Shown: positions 8,716 through 19,890 of the stretch, in pieces
Position numbering within the stretch: position 1 is the first letter of the stretch
How the letters are laid out: every line of letters starts with the position of its first letter
Assembly: GCA_010909165.1 (NCBI GenBank)
Contig: MU008177.1
Coordinates: forward strand, 1,107,309 to 1,171,308
Source of the DNA: Anthoceros angustus
Lineage: Eukaryota; Streptophyta; Anthocerotopsida; Anthocerotales; Anthocerotaceae
Length of the DNA stretch: 64,000 nucleotides
Direction: 5' to 3'
The notes under the pieces: model-generated
Databases searched by the model: none
Seen by the model: the letters and a program-made list of their open reading frames with translations, nothing else
What the model was told of the DNA's origin: nothing
Made by a program: the position numbers and the translations under genes

Positions 8716-10820
8716 ACAAGGAAGCAGTCTTAGCCAGGCAAACCAAAATGGAAGGACGGCGAAAGTAGTGATACCAACAACTTGGCTATGGCTTTTGGGA
8801 TGCGAATCAAGAAGCTCCACACATTGTGTTGCCTAGTAACCCCTTGGTGGCACCAATATGTAAGACAAAATTGAGATGGCAAAAGAAAACGTTGATTTTA
8901 TTAAACCAAGACATGTGTCAAGTATGATACCGCATTTGAGCGTTGATTAGCTTTTGGGATAGCCTACATTATGGAGCAATGGTGAGATGAGTGGCATGCA
9001 TGAAGAACCTCAACTAAACAAGTGTTGGAAACTTTGCCGAGAATGAGCAACAGATCAAACGATATGTTGGTTTGGAGGAAGTTGTGTGTAAGAAGAAAAG
9101 ACGTGAAGTGGAACATAGGCGCTTGATAAAGGGTGGATTGATGAGCTGAAATAGGCTTTTGGTTTTGAAGTGACCAATCTACTTTTGTAGGTGCCGAGAG
9201 GAGATAGCAGAGACTCGCTTTGATCGGGTCAATTACGCCGCCTTAGAAGGTCGAATCCACTCTTCCGGTTTTAGAAGGTGAGAATTGACTCAATGCCAAG
9301 AGATGCACTATGTACAAAGAACTCCTCCAAACCCGTGAGGAAACTTAAGCACTAAAGCGCTGTAAGAGGTGCCCATTCCCTACCACCACCGATCATGTCG
9401 ATCGAACATGCTTCCGGCCAGCCTTCGCCACCTTCTGGACCGAACCCGAGTTGCACACGTTTGTGAAGGATCGCATGTGCTTCATGCCATACTCACCAAC
9501 GAGCCACACTCACTCGTAAGCCCGCACCTACATTCATGCATCCGACATCCAGATTAACCTCAAATCTTTGTGAAAGAGAAACAAACATTACGACCAGCTC
9601 CAGCTCGCCCACTTACCACGGCCTTGAGGCAATCGCCGTCCGACAAGAGGCAAGGCGGCTTCCGTAATGCTGCCAACATTTCGTGCCCCCACTCATACCC
9701 AAAGACCAACACCGGAGTCGATGTGCACGTCGAGACATTATTCTTGCCATGTCTGGCGGCTTTCACTTTGTTCAAATTCCGTGAATGCTTGTACCGGAAA
9801 ATCACCGCAAAGGGTACAAGGAAGAGAAGGATCGATGTCGACATGCAAAACCAGCACTCCCCTTCCAAAGTTCAGCAAATCCACATGAAGAGTAATGATG
9901 CTTGTACCTTGTGCCAATAGTGCAGATCAAGATGACGTTGATTCACGCCAACTGACTCGTGATTGTTCCCAAAATGCCCATGTCCAACAAGGTAGGCCTC
10001 ACGCTCGCCGTGAGGGTCATAGCCTAAGAAGAGAGATAATTTGTCCGCGTATTGCATCACATGTGAGCCGATCCGTAAGTGTTGTCATTCGAGGTCCTCT
10101 TCTTCACCGCCACGTAAGAGGAACATCAACAAGGAGATGAACACAAATGAGTCCCGAATTGAAACATGTGAGCCGATCCGTAAGTGTTGTTATTCGAGGT
10201 CCTCTTCTTCACCACAAGAGGAACATCAACAAGGAGATGAACACAAATGAGTCCCGAATTGAAGGAACAGATCGTGTGAAGGAATGTCTCTCAAAACTAA
10301 CAAGAGGACGTGAGATGCGAGTTTCTACACTCACCGCGAGGTAATCGATCTACATGCGCGTGAATCCAGTGGTCTCTCATGAACATGGTTTTAGGCTGGT
10401 CTCCGTGATCTGCACCGGCAGCAGGCGTCTTGTCGACCGCACTGGATCGGTTCACCGCGATGAGAAGTGCATAGCTTTGAAAACCGATTTGAAACTCGGA
10501 CTTCAAACCGACGGGTTTGAATTCTTTCATCCCGTATGGGCGGCATGGAAATGCACAGAACGGGTGCAAAACCCGAGTATGCGACGGGAACCACAAACCG
10601 ATGTTGCCATGTCGTAGGGTCGGAAGTTCCGCAAGTTGCGCCAGACATCGGGTTGCGCCAAGACGGTGTGCATCAGACGATTTGTTTTAATGGCCATGTG
10701 CATCGATGGGAAAGCTAGGCCCCGAACGTCATGTTCTCTATTGCAAGGGAAGGCGAGTTCCTTCCATTTAGGGAGCGCCCTTACACCCTGCTCAATGGGT
10801 TTGGTTTAGGGCTAATTTAT
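8716..10820. other. Intergenic repeat debris without a recognised gene
   Basis: I see no conserved domain on either strand. The only clear structure is a tandem duplication of about 105 bp at 10055-10263: both copies contain GTGAGCCGATCCGTAAGTG and GGAACATCAACAAGGAGATG, and differ by a few base changes and a short gap. Confidence 0.6.
10055..10263 (+). repeat. Tandem duplication, ~105-bp unit, two copies
   Basis: Two head-to-tail copies run from ACATGTGAGCCGATCC to GAGTCCCGAATTGAA. The second lacks six bases around the CGCCACGTAAGAGG position. No coding function is evident. Confidence 0.85.
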
Positions 10821-10822
10821 TT

Positions 10823-11206
10823 TTGACCCGAGGGGATCAGGTTTCGGTTGTAGATGTGGTTGTAATAGACCCCACCCGGGACAATGTTTGCGAACATGTT
10901 ATCATTAACCCTCCAAGTTGGGTGGCGGAGGGATGCGCTACGGCTAAGGTCCACAAGTACTCTCCTATGCAGGACGGCCACGCCTTCGTCGCCCTTGCCA
11001 TCGAGACTCAAGGAGCTATGGGCAAGGATTTCTTCAAGTTTATCAAGGCGTGTGCTAAGGCTTATCAGAGCCACAAGAATGGGGTTGGCCTCCTCCTTTC
11101 TTGTATTGTTGCTTACTTCCGGCAAAGGGTTTCCATTGCTTTGCGGAGGGAGTTCAACACAGTGTGTACGGAACGACAGCGAACACGGGAGATGCAACTT
11201 CTTTGA
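10823..11206 (+). pseudogene. C-terminal fragment of a non-LTR retrotransposon reverse-transcriptase protein
   Basis: An open frame of about 127 residues reads VVVIDPTRDN near the start, then GHAFVALAIETQGAMGKDF, and LLSCIVAYFRQRVSIALRRE near the end. This resembles the tail that follows the RT domain in plant and algal LINE-like polyproteins (an Asp-Pro-Thr-Arg stretch, FxPxAxETxG, and a terminal FRQRVSxxLxR motif). I recognise the pattern but cannot confirm it without a search. There is no RT core nearby, so this would be a 5'-truncated fragment, usual for LINEs. The 3' flank (11207-11427) has short repeated words (GATTGTGGAGGCTAGTT) and no gene. Confidence 0.5.
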
Positions 11207-11427
11207 CACTGATGGGGTAGGCCTTTTCACATCCCTGACCACAAAGTTCTTTGGGCAGTAGATAGTTTTGAGATTGTGGAGGCTAGTTGAGATTGTGAAG
11301 GCTAGTTCCGCGATTGTGGAGGCTTAGTTCCCCTAACATGGTACCCTTCATTGGAGGGGTTCCCCCGTTGTTTTTGGGTAGATGAAAATTTCCCATTTTT
11401 TATAATAAAGTCACCCTTTTCCCGCGA

Positions 11428-12330
11428 GATTCTTCGTTACCACAAGAGCTGTCCCGTTCGGAGTCTTAAAGAGACCGAACGCCAGAGCTAGTTTCTCAGC
11501 ATGCCCACAAAGCAGGTCCTCCTTTTCTTCTCACACAGTGCCTTAACACCAACTTTGTGTGAGGTACATGAGCATCCGCCCTCACTCCTGACCTACACAT
11601 CTCATGGTACAGTTGCACTGCCACATTAGGTTTCCCATGTTTAGCATGAACAGAGATGATGCAAGCACACATGAAGGCATCCGGTTTGCCTACCCTGGTG
11701 AACACATCCATGGCCACCTCTAGCCTACCTCTACATGCATACATGCCCAAGATATGGTTCCCTAAGTATGCATTCGACTCGTACCCAAGTACCCAAATTG
11801 GATATTCAGGTCATGAACTCGTCGCCCCACCACCAAATCCTTCTTAGCTGTACACAGTTTTAGCGTAAACAACAGAGTCTGTCTGCGCCAGAGTTTCCAG
11901 GGCTCCAACGGCCTCAGAAAGCGTCCCCTACTGACATAGCGTGCTCACGGTAACAGCAGTAACAACACGCATTTCCGACCCTACACGCATCCCACGTTCA
12001 GGCTTATCCGGAGAGCTGAACTCTGAAGGAGGGGCACCACGGCCCATCTGCGTATCCAAGGAAACGAGCTGCTCATCAACCCAAGCTAGCTTGAACATGT
12101 TATTTACGCACAGCACGTCTCAGCTCTTCTGATCTCGTCTGTTGCCCGACCACATGGAAGCCTCCAGAAAACCGTTCTTGCCACAAAGTGCTCCTGCTCC
12201 TAGCAACGACCATCGCTGGAAAACCCGTCCCTACCCACACACTATCTTTGAAGTGGAAGTGCTGGGCTCCTTACACTCGTGCACCTGGAGTCACTGGTTG
12301 CCAGAGTTTGATTCCCTAGCGGGAGGCTCT
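11428..12330 (-). pseudogene. PPR-DYW pseudogene with a large internal deletion
   Basis: A relative of the neighbouring PPR gene. Reading leftward, the N-terminal region survives (NNMFKLAWVDEQLVSLD, then PPR helices such as GRLEVAMDVFTRVGKPDAF and HAKHGKPNVAVQLYHEM). At about 11565-11575 the sequence jumps from VRADAHV straight into PHTKLVL, which belongs to the C-terminal DYW domain of the intact paralogues. All central PPR modules and the E domains are missing. The DYW remnant is frameshifted and stops near 11428, before the catalytic motifs. The start codon region is also absent. The join falls at a His-Val (CACGT-like) word shared by both edges, so a short-homology deletion is likely. Confidence 0.85.
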
Positions 12331-12527
12331 AGTAGAATCCCACCGGTGATGGTCCCCACTACTTTGGGAGGAATGCCCATTCATTCTGTAGGGAGGGATA
12401 AGCCTCTGCGGTATGTTCATGTGTCCGTTTGGACAGAGATGGGGTTAACAAAGCACATTCACCCCGAAAAGAAGTTGCAATATTCACTGACGTGTACACT
12501 CAAACTCTGGGTAGTCCACCATTGTTC

Positions 12528-15500
12528 TCACGGACGGCCTTTACAACTGCAACAACCAGCTGCGAATCGATGCACACGGTACCCATCTCTTACCACAATG
12601 TCTCTCTGTTCAAGCCTTGACATGATTTCCGTGGAACTGTGGCAGTCGCTGCACATACGTAGATTCTTCGTTACCACCAGAGGTGTCCCACTCGGAGTGT
12701 TCAAGAGACCAAACGCCAGAGCTAGTTTCTCAGCATGCCCACAAAGCGCATCTTCCTTTTCCTTCTCAGACAGGGGCTTCAACACTAATTTTGTGTGAGG
12801 TACGTGGCCTCCATCCTGTTTCACAAGAGCATTGGTGACCTCTACCTTCAGTGCAATATCCTCTCTCCTTTCTCCCACCAGGAACCTATGGACCTCCTTA
12901 TTCACCTCAATGGTTGCCACTGCAGGTTTCTTGTTAGCTCCTGCTACCATTCGTTGTGTTTCAATCCTGTCTACATCGCTCCACCTACCTGCATCTGCAT
13001 AGGCATTGGCCATGAGCACATAGGCCGGTGCCTCCTGGGGGTTCAGCCTCACAATGCTTTCAAAACACCACATCGCCCTCTCAATATCCCCGTGACTTTT
13101 GCAGGCACTCAACAAAGACGTCAAGCCCACGACATCACTTTCACCCAAAAATGATAATAGAATTGTCTCTGCCTCATCTAAATGGCCCGCACGCCCAAGA
13201 AGATCAATCATGCAGGTGTAATGCTCAACAGTAGGTTTGATGCCATGCTCTTCAGCCATGGAATCAAAGTGCTTCCGCCCCTCGTCCACCAGTCCCTCAT
13301 GACTGCATGCTACTAGAAGGCAAGAAAAAGTAGCCCCATCAGGCTGGATGCCAGCAACTAACATCTCCTCAAAACAAGCTAGTGCCTTGTGACCTTCATC
13401 ACAAGAACCATACCCAGCAATCAGGGCTGTCCATGTCACCACATCCTTTCTGTTCATGCTATCAAAAACCTGGCGTGCATCTTCCAGTTCACCACATTTT
13501 GCATACATGTCCACCAGGCAGGTGCCCACCACTACGTCATCCAGCAGTCCTCTTGCAACAATCTGTGAGTGCAACTGCCTGCCCTTCTGTAAGGCGCCAG
13601 TACTTGCACAGGCCTTCAGAAGGCACGCAAAAGTAAAATGGTTGGCGAAAATGAGGCCCTCGTGCTCCATTTGTCCATAGAGAACAAGCGCCTCTTGGCC
13701 GACTCCTTGCTGGACATACCCAGCAATCAGAGCATTCCATGTCACCACATCCTTTTTGGCCATGCTTTCAAAAACCTGGCGTGCATCTTCCAGTTCAGCA
13801 CATTTTGCATACATGTCCACTAGGCAGGTGCCCACCACAACGTCATCCAGGAGTCCTCTTTCGACAATCTGTGAGTGCAGCTGCCTGCCCTTCTGTAAGG
13901 CACCAGTGCTTGCACAGGCCTTCAGAAGGCAAGCAAAAGTAACATGGTCAGCCAAAATGAGGCCCTTGCTCCATTTGTCCATAGACAAGCGCCTTGGCTC
14001 CCTTGCTGTGCATACCCAGCAATCAGGGCATTCCATGTCACCACATCCTTTGGCCATGCTGTCAAAAACCTGGCGTGCATCTTCCAGTTCACCACATTTT
14101 GCATACATGTCCACCAGGTGCCCACCAACGTCATCCAGCAGTCCTCTTCGACAATCTGTGAGTGCAGTTGCATGCCCTTCTGTAAGGCACCAGTGCTTGC
14201 ACAGGCCTTCAGAAGGCAAGCAAAAGTAGCATGGTTAGCCACAATCAGGCCCGCCTCCTCCATTTGTCCATACAGAACAAGCGCCTCTTGGCCAAGTCCT
14301 TGCTGTGCATACCCAGCAAGCAGGGCATTCCATGTCACCACATCCTTTGTGGCCATGCTGTCAAAAATCTGGCGTGCATCTTTCATTTTACCACATTTTG
14401 CATACCCATCTATCAGGGCATTCCATGTCACCACATTTTTTGTGCTCATGCTGTCAAAAACCTGGCGTGCATCTTTCAGTTCACCACATTTTGCATACCC
14501 AGCTATCAGGGCATTCCATGTCACCACATCCTTTGTGGCCATGTTGTCAAAAACCTGGCGTGCATCTTTCAATTGGCCACATTTTGCATACATATCCACC
14601 AGGCAGTTGCCAACAAACAAGTTATTAGCAATGCCACTCTGCACCACATCACAGTGCACTTTTCTGCCAGATTCCAAGTCGGCCGCAATTGCGCAAGCCT
14701 GAAGGGCAGCTACAAAGACGTGAGAATTCACCTTCACTCCTGACCTACGCATCTCATGGTACAGTTGTATGGCCTCATTAGGTTTCCCATGCTTAGCATG
14801 TGCAGAGATTATGGAAGACCACATGAAGACATCTGGTTTGCCCACCCTGGTGAACACATCCATGGCCTCCTGCAGCCTACCACATGCATACATGCGCAAG
14901 ATATGGTTCCCCAAGTATGCACTCGACTCGTACCCAAGTTTGACAGTGAGATCATGAACTCGTCGCCCCACAACCAAATCCTTCTTAGCTGTACACAGTT
15001 TTAGCACAGTGTACAACAGAGACTGAGAAATGGCAGAGTCTGTCTGCGCCAGAGATTCCAGGGCTCCAACGGCCTCAGAAAGCTTCCCTGCTGACATAAC
15101 GTGCTCACGGTTCCAGCCGTTACGACGCCCATTTCCGATCCTGCACGCCTCCCAGGTTCAGGCTTATCCGGAGAGCTGGACGCGGAAGGAGGCACCATGA
15201 CCCATCTGCATATCCAAGGAAACGAGCTGCTCATCAACCCAAGCTGGCTTAAACATGTTGTTTAACCACAGGACCTCGCCGGACCCCTTACGCCGGAAGT
15301 CAGGCGAACGGGAGCTCTTCTTATCTCGTCTGTTGTCCCACCACATGGTAGGGTCCAGAAAAATTGTTGCCACAAGTGCTCCTGCTCCTGCTCCTGGCAA
15401 CGACCATCGCTGGAAACCCGTCCCACCCATTTCTCGAAGTGGAAGTGCTGGGTCCTTACACTGCTGCACCTGGAGGCTTGGTCGTTTGCCAGGGGGATTC

Positions 15501-15593
15501 CCTGAGGTGAGGTGAGCTGGAGTTCCTACTAGGATCCCTGAACACGCTCCAATTTGTTGGGTCCACAGGGTCCGGTTGCCATACTGCGGCCAT
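12528..15593 (-). CDS. PPR-DYW:KP protein, likely organellar RNA editing factor (frameshifted)
   Basis: PPR proteins bind one organelle RNA site and the DYW domain deaminates or aminates the target base. The conserved start (ATG at 15593, MAAVWQPD) is shared with the paralogues. An N-terminal block with DPTMWWDNRRDKK, SPDFRRKG and LWLNN resembles the PDF motif of plant organellar ssDNA-binding (OSB) proteins. PLS-type PPR repeats follow (many MYAKCG.L.DARQVFD and VVTWNALIAGY units), then E domains, then a DYW-type domain: HAEKLALAFG with the catalytic HxE, CSDCH zinc ligands, and CCSCKGRP at the end. KKPAVATIEV replaces the PG box, and GRP replaces DYW. These fit the DYW:KP class associated with U-to-C editing. 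Frameshifts lie near 15.43 kb, 15.1-15.2 kb and 13.98-14.2 kb. The last two open stretches cover 13922-15097 and 12528-14219. It is intronless as read. Confidence 0.88.
13540..14230 (-). repeat. Tandem PPR-module repeats of ~300 bp within the DYW:KP gene
   Basis: Nearly the same ~300-bp DNA unit recurs at about 13.50-13.80, 13.80-14.09 and 14.09-14.40 kb. Each encodes one module of about 100 residues: ACASTGALQKGRQLHSQIV, DDVVVGTCLVDMYAKCGEL, EDARQVFDSMA.KDVVTW, and QQG.GQEALVLYGQM. The DNA-level similarity shows recent duplication or homogenisation. Some units lack 1-5 bases relative to the others, and these gaps cause the frame breaks. Confidence 0.8.
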
Positions 15594-16013
15594 CGTTCAG
15601 GAACCGTCGTCGGAAGATGACTTTAACAAAGACAGTGGCGGGATCCCGGTACTGTGTATGACCACCACCCTGAAGGAGTGAGCGGACTGTTTTGCATAGC
15701 TCACCTACAAACAAACAGCACAAGACACGTTATCGTAGCAGGGCTATGGCGTACCGTTTTGGGCAGGGGGATCCTGGTCCTTACTTTCTTTTTCCTTTCT
15801 GGCGGAGCTGGCCCTGCACCGAGTTCGATGTCCAGCTTGGTACACGGAGCCAGATGGAGCCCCAGCTAGGCCCAGTGGCCATCAAAGGCTGGGCACAAGC
15901 TCGATCGCGGCCGGGCCGTGATCATCAGAATTGCCGTGGTTGCAGGCCAGCAACCAGGCCGTGATGATGAGGCCAGAATTCGACCATTCAGGCCGAGAGC
16001 AAAATCCATTCAA

Positions 16014-16910
16014 GCCTGAAGGGCAGCTACAAAGACGTGAGCATCCGCCTTCACTCCTGACCTACGCATCTCATGGTACAGTTGTATGGCCTCATTAGGT
16101 TTCCCATGCTTAGCATGTGCAGAGATTATGGAAGACCACATGAAGACATCTGGTTTGCCCACCCTGGTGAACACATCCATGGCCTCCTGCAGCCTACCAC
16201 ATGCATACATGCGCAAGATATGGTTCCCCAAGTATGCACTCGACTCGTACCCAAGTTTGACAGTGAGATCATGAACTCGTCGCCCCACAACCAAATCCTT
16301 CTTAGCTGTACACAGTTTTAGCACAGTGTACAACAGAGACTGAGAAATGGCAGAGTCTGTCTGCGCCAGAGATTCCAGGGCTCCAACGGCCTCAGAAAGC
16401 TTCCCTGCTGACATAACGTGCTCACGGTTCCAGCCGTTACGACGCCCATTTCCGATCCTGCACGCCTCCCAGGTTCAGGCTTATCCGGAGAGCTGGACGC
16501 GGAAGGAGGCACCATGACCCATCTGCATATCCAAGGAAACGAGCTGCTCATCAACCCAAGCTGGCTTAAACATGTTGTTTAACCACAGGACCTCGCCGGA
16601 CCCCTTACGCCGGAAGTCAGGCGAACGGGAGCTCTTCTTATCTCGTCTGTTGTCCCACCACATGGTAGGGTCCAGAAAAATTGTTGCCACAAGTGCTCCT
16701 GCTCCTGCTCCTGGCAACGACCATCGCTGGAAACCCGTCCCACCCATTTCTCGAAGTGGAAGTGCTGGGTCCTTACACTGCTGCACCTGGAGGCTTGGTC
16801 GTTTGCCAGGGGGATTCCCTGAGGTGAGGTGAGCTGGAGTTCCTACTAGGATCCCTGAACACGCTCCAATTTGTTGGGTCCACAGGGTCCGGTTGCCATA
16901 CTGCGGCCAT
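16014..16910 (-). pseudogene. N-terminal duplicate of the PPR-DYW:KP gene (copy 2)
   Basis: The start codon is at 16910, in the same context as in the full gene. It includes the PDF-like block (DPTMWWDNRRDKK, SPDFRRKG) and the first PPR repeats up to HVFVAALQA, where the duplication ends and flanking upstream DNA begins. It shares with the full gene the same one-base loss in a G run (GCAGGGAAGC; the third copy and the + strand paralogue have one more G). That mutation therefore predates the duplication. It cannot encode a full editing factor. Confidence 0.88.
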
Positions 16911-17299
16911 CGTTCAGGAACCGTCGTCGGAAGATGACTTTAACAAAGACAGTGGCGGGATCCCGGTACTGTGTATGACCACCACCCTGAAGGAGTGAGC
17001 GGACTGTTTTGCATAGCTCACCTACAAACAAACAGCACAAGACACGTTATCGTAGCAGGGCTATGGCGTACCGTTTTGGGCAGGGGGATCCTGGTCCTTA
17101 CTTTCTTTTTCCTTTCTGGCGGAGCTGGCCCTGCACCGAGTTCGATGTCCAGCTTGGTACACGGAGCCAGATGGAGCCCCATTAGCCCAGTGGCCATCAA
17201 AGGCTGGGCACAAGCTCGATCGCGGCCGGGCCGTGATCATCAGAATTGCCGTGGTTGCAGGCCAGCAACCAGGCCGTGATGATGAGGCCAGAATTCGAC

Positions 17300-18195
17300 C
17301 ATTCACCTTCACTCCTGACCTACGCATCTCATGGTACAGTTGTATGGCCTCATTAGGTTTCCCATGCTTAGCATGTGCAGAGATTATGGAAAACCACATG
17401 AAGACGTTTGGTTTGGCCACCCTGGTGAACACGTCCATGGCCTCCTGCAGCCTACCTTCGCATGCATACATGCGCAAGATATGGTTCCCTAAATATGCAC
17501 TCGACTCGTACCCAAGTTTGGCAGTGAGATCATGAACTCGACGCCCCACAACCAAATCCTTCTTAGCTGTACAAAGTTTTAGCACAGTGTACAAGAGAGA
17601 CTGGGAAATGGCAGAGTCTGTCTGCGCCAGAGATTCCAGGGCTCCAACGGCCTCACAAAGCTTCCCCTGCTGACATAACGTGCTCACGGTTACGGCCGTA
17701 ACCACGCCCATTTCCGATCTTGCACGCCTCCCAGGTTCAGGCTTATCCGAAGAGGTGGACGCGGAAGGAGGGGCATCATGACTCATCTGCAAATCCAAGG
17801 AAACGAGCTGTTCATCAACCCAAGCTGGCTTAAGCATGTTGTTTAACCACAGCACCTCGCCGGACCCCTTACGCCGGAAGTCAGGGGAACGGAAGCTCTT
17901 CTTATCTCGTCTGTTGTCCCACCACATGGTAGGCTCCAGAAAAAATTGTTGCCACAAGTGCTCCTGCTCCTGGCTCCTGGCAACGACCGGCATCGCTGGG
18001 AAACCCGTCCCTACCCATCTTTCTCTGAAGTGGAAGTGCTGGGCTCCGAGTCCTTACACTGCTGCACCTGTAGGCTTGGTCGTTTGCCAGGGGGGCATTC
18101 CCTGAGGTGAGGTGAGCTGGAGTTCCTACTAGGATCCCTGAACACGCTCCAATTTGTTGGGTCCACAGCGAGTCCGGTTGCCATACTGCGGCCAT
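17300..18195 (-). pseudogene. N-terminal duplicate of the PPR-DYW:KP gene (copy 3)
   Basis: This is the oldest of the three copies by divergence. The start is at 18195 (MAAVWQPD). The frame from 17993 runs through the PDF-like block, CQQGKLCEAVGALESLAQ, LKLCTAKKDLVVGRRVHDL and the first PPR repeats to HEMRRSGVKV, then reads into foreign sequence at the duplication junction (about 17303). Here the G run is intact, so the N-terminal frame is longer than in copies 1 and 2. The PPR array, E and DYW domains are missing. Confidence 0.85.
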
Positions 18196-18625
18196 CGTTC
18201 AGGAACCGTCGTCGGAAGATGACTTTAACAAAGACAGTGGCGGGATCCCCGGGTACTGTGTATGACCACACCACCCTGAAGGAGTGAGCGGACTGTTTTG
18301 CATAGCTCACCTACAAACAAACAGCACAAGACACGTTATCGTAGCAGGGCTATGGCGTACCGTTTTGGGCAGGGGGATCCCGGTCCTTACTTTCTTTTTT
18401 TCCTTTCTTTCTGGCGGAGCTGGCCCTGCACCGAGTTCGATGTCCAGCTTGGTACACGGAGCCAGATGGAGCCCCAGCTAGGCCCAGTGGCCATCAAAGG
18501 CTGGGCACAAGCTCGATCGCGGCCGGGCCGTGATCATCAGAATTTGCCGTGGTTGCAGGCCAGCAACCAGGCCGTGATGATGAGGCCAGAATTCGACCAT
18601 TCAGGCCGAGAGCAAAATCCATTCA

Positions 18626-19890
18626 AGCCTGAAGGAACTCAGGCTTTTAATTTCATACAGGCGCCTGATCCATCAAGGCCTTCAGGGATTCAGGGCCTTC
18701 ATCATTCAGGCCTCCCATGATCTTCAGCCATGAATCGCATCGCCTACCGCGTTTCTGCGTGACTCGCAATGGCCTGCCCAGTTCTACGGTGTTGGCGCCA
18801 TAGTCACCGAACTCCGGACATGCAAAGGTGCGCACTGCAAAGTTCTATCTCTGACGTCATAGCCACAGCACAATCGCTCAAGATTGGACATCATCATTCA
18901 CACAGAGGAACGCAATCTTCCTCACAACCCAGTATACCAAGCACCGAAACGTTCAACCAAAACCTAACTCGTGGCCCTCAGTGTGCTATGTGCACACCCA
19001 CCAGTACGCGTCCTAACACCATGGTACATTGGGCAATGGTTTTAGAGTTTATTATGCCACCCGGCCCAATCCGGTGGCCGGGATGGGGGGAGCGGGAGAA
19101 GTCGATGCCCACGTTGCCGCGCTGGACGAGCGTGGTTATGGGGAGGGGGTGACCGCGCGCGCATTCTCTCCCCTTCCCGGTTCATGAGGAAACGGCAAAC
19201 TGACCCTGGGTCGGCTGTGGAGGAAGCGATTGTGTCCCAAGTTCAAAACACGATTCAAGGCGGCAAACACGGTCCAAGTTGGAAGGCTATGGATTCATAT
19301 GGTGCGCATGGATCGGCGCGAAGGTGCTGATTTTTATGCTAGAACCCAAATGCAGGGGTGAGAGTCTCAATTCGAAACTCCTGGGCATTCTGGGGTTAAC
19401 TTGCGATTCTGGCCTCAATCGATTTCCGTTTCATTCGGTCCTGAATTGATAGCTTCAGCCCATGCCCAGCCCTTGGTGGCTGCTGGCTCCGTGCACCAAG
19501 TTGGCTCTAGCTCTGTGCACGGCTCATGTGATTTCCGATCCGTGAGTAAAAAATCGTTCATATTAAGACGATTAAGACATTCTGCGGTGCAGATCCAGGT
19601 CCAGGTGCAGGTGTCAATGCTACCTTCTCCAGGTGCAGGTGCAGGTGCAGGTGCAGGGGCCAATGCCACTTTCTCGAGGTGCAGTCCAGCCTTGCTATTC
19701 AGCAGCAATTTTCCAGGTCCTGAGCACAGCTTAACTGCCCTGCTCTTCAGCACCTTTGTTCGCACCGTCCAGGTCAGTCCACCAACCCTGGCCTGGCTGC
19801 TGTGGAGGCTGTGGGTTAGTGCGCATACAGAGGACGCGTTCGAGAGCGGCCTAGTCTTGTCCATGCACCTCCGACAGCGGTTCCTGAACG
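18626..19890. promoter_or_regulatory. Spacer between divergently arranged PPR genes
   Basis: This separates the - strand cluster from the + strand paralogue, so it should hold both promoters. No TATA box can be assigned with confidence. The left part has a degenerate TTCAGGCCT-type repeat (18595-18715). The right part (19590-19660) has a CAGGTG hexanucleotide run. The segments directly upstream of the two start codons share the word GTTCCTGAACGATG. Confidence 0.45.

Larger units (their letters stand above)
14695..18625 (-). repeat. Tandem triplication (~1.3-kb unit) of PPR N-terminal exon plus upstream region
   Basis: Bases from about 14697 recur at an exact offset of 1317 (copy 2, to about 17290) with almost no differences over most of the unit. 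A more diverged third copy runs from about 17305 to 18615. Each copy contains the N-terminal coding part of the PPR gene, its start codon and roughly 420 bp upstream. The copy 1/2 junction (near 16010) lies in the word CAAGCCTGAAGG, which is found both in the gene (14695) and upstream of the last copy (about 18623). The copy 2/3 junction (near 17303) lies in ATTCA. Confidence 0.9.

Noticed and set aside
12142-14743. Long + strand open frames across the PPR gene
   Set aside because: They are antisense shadows of the - strand PPR array. The codon pattern and family motifs are clearly on the - strand.
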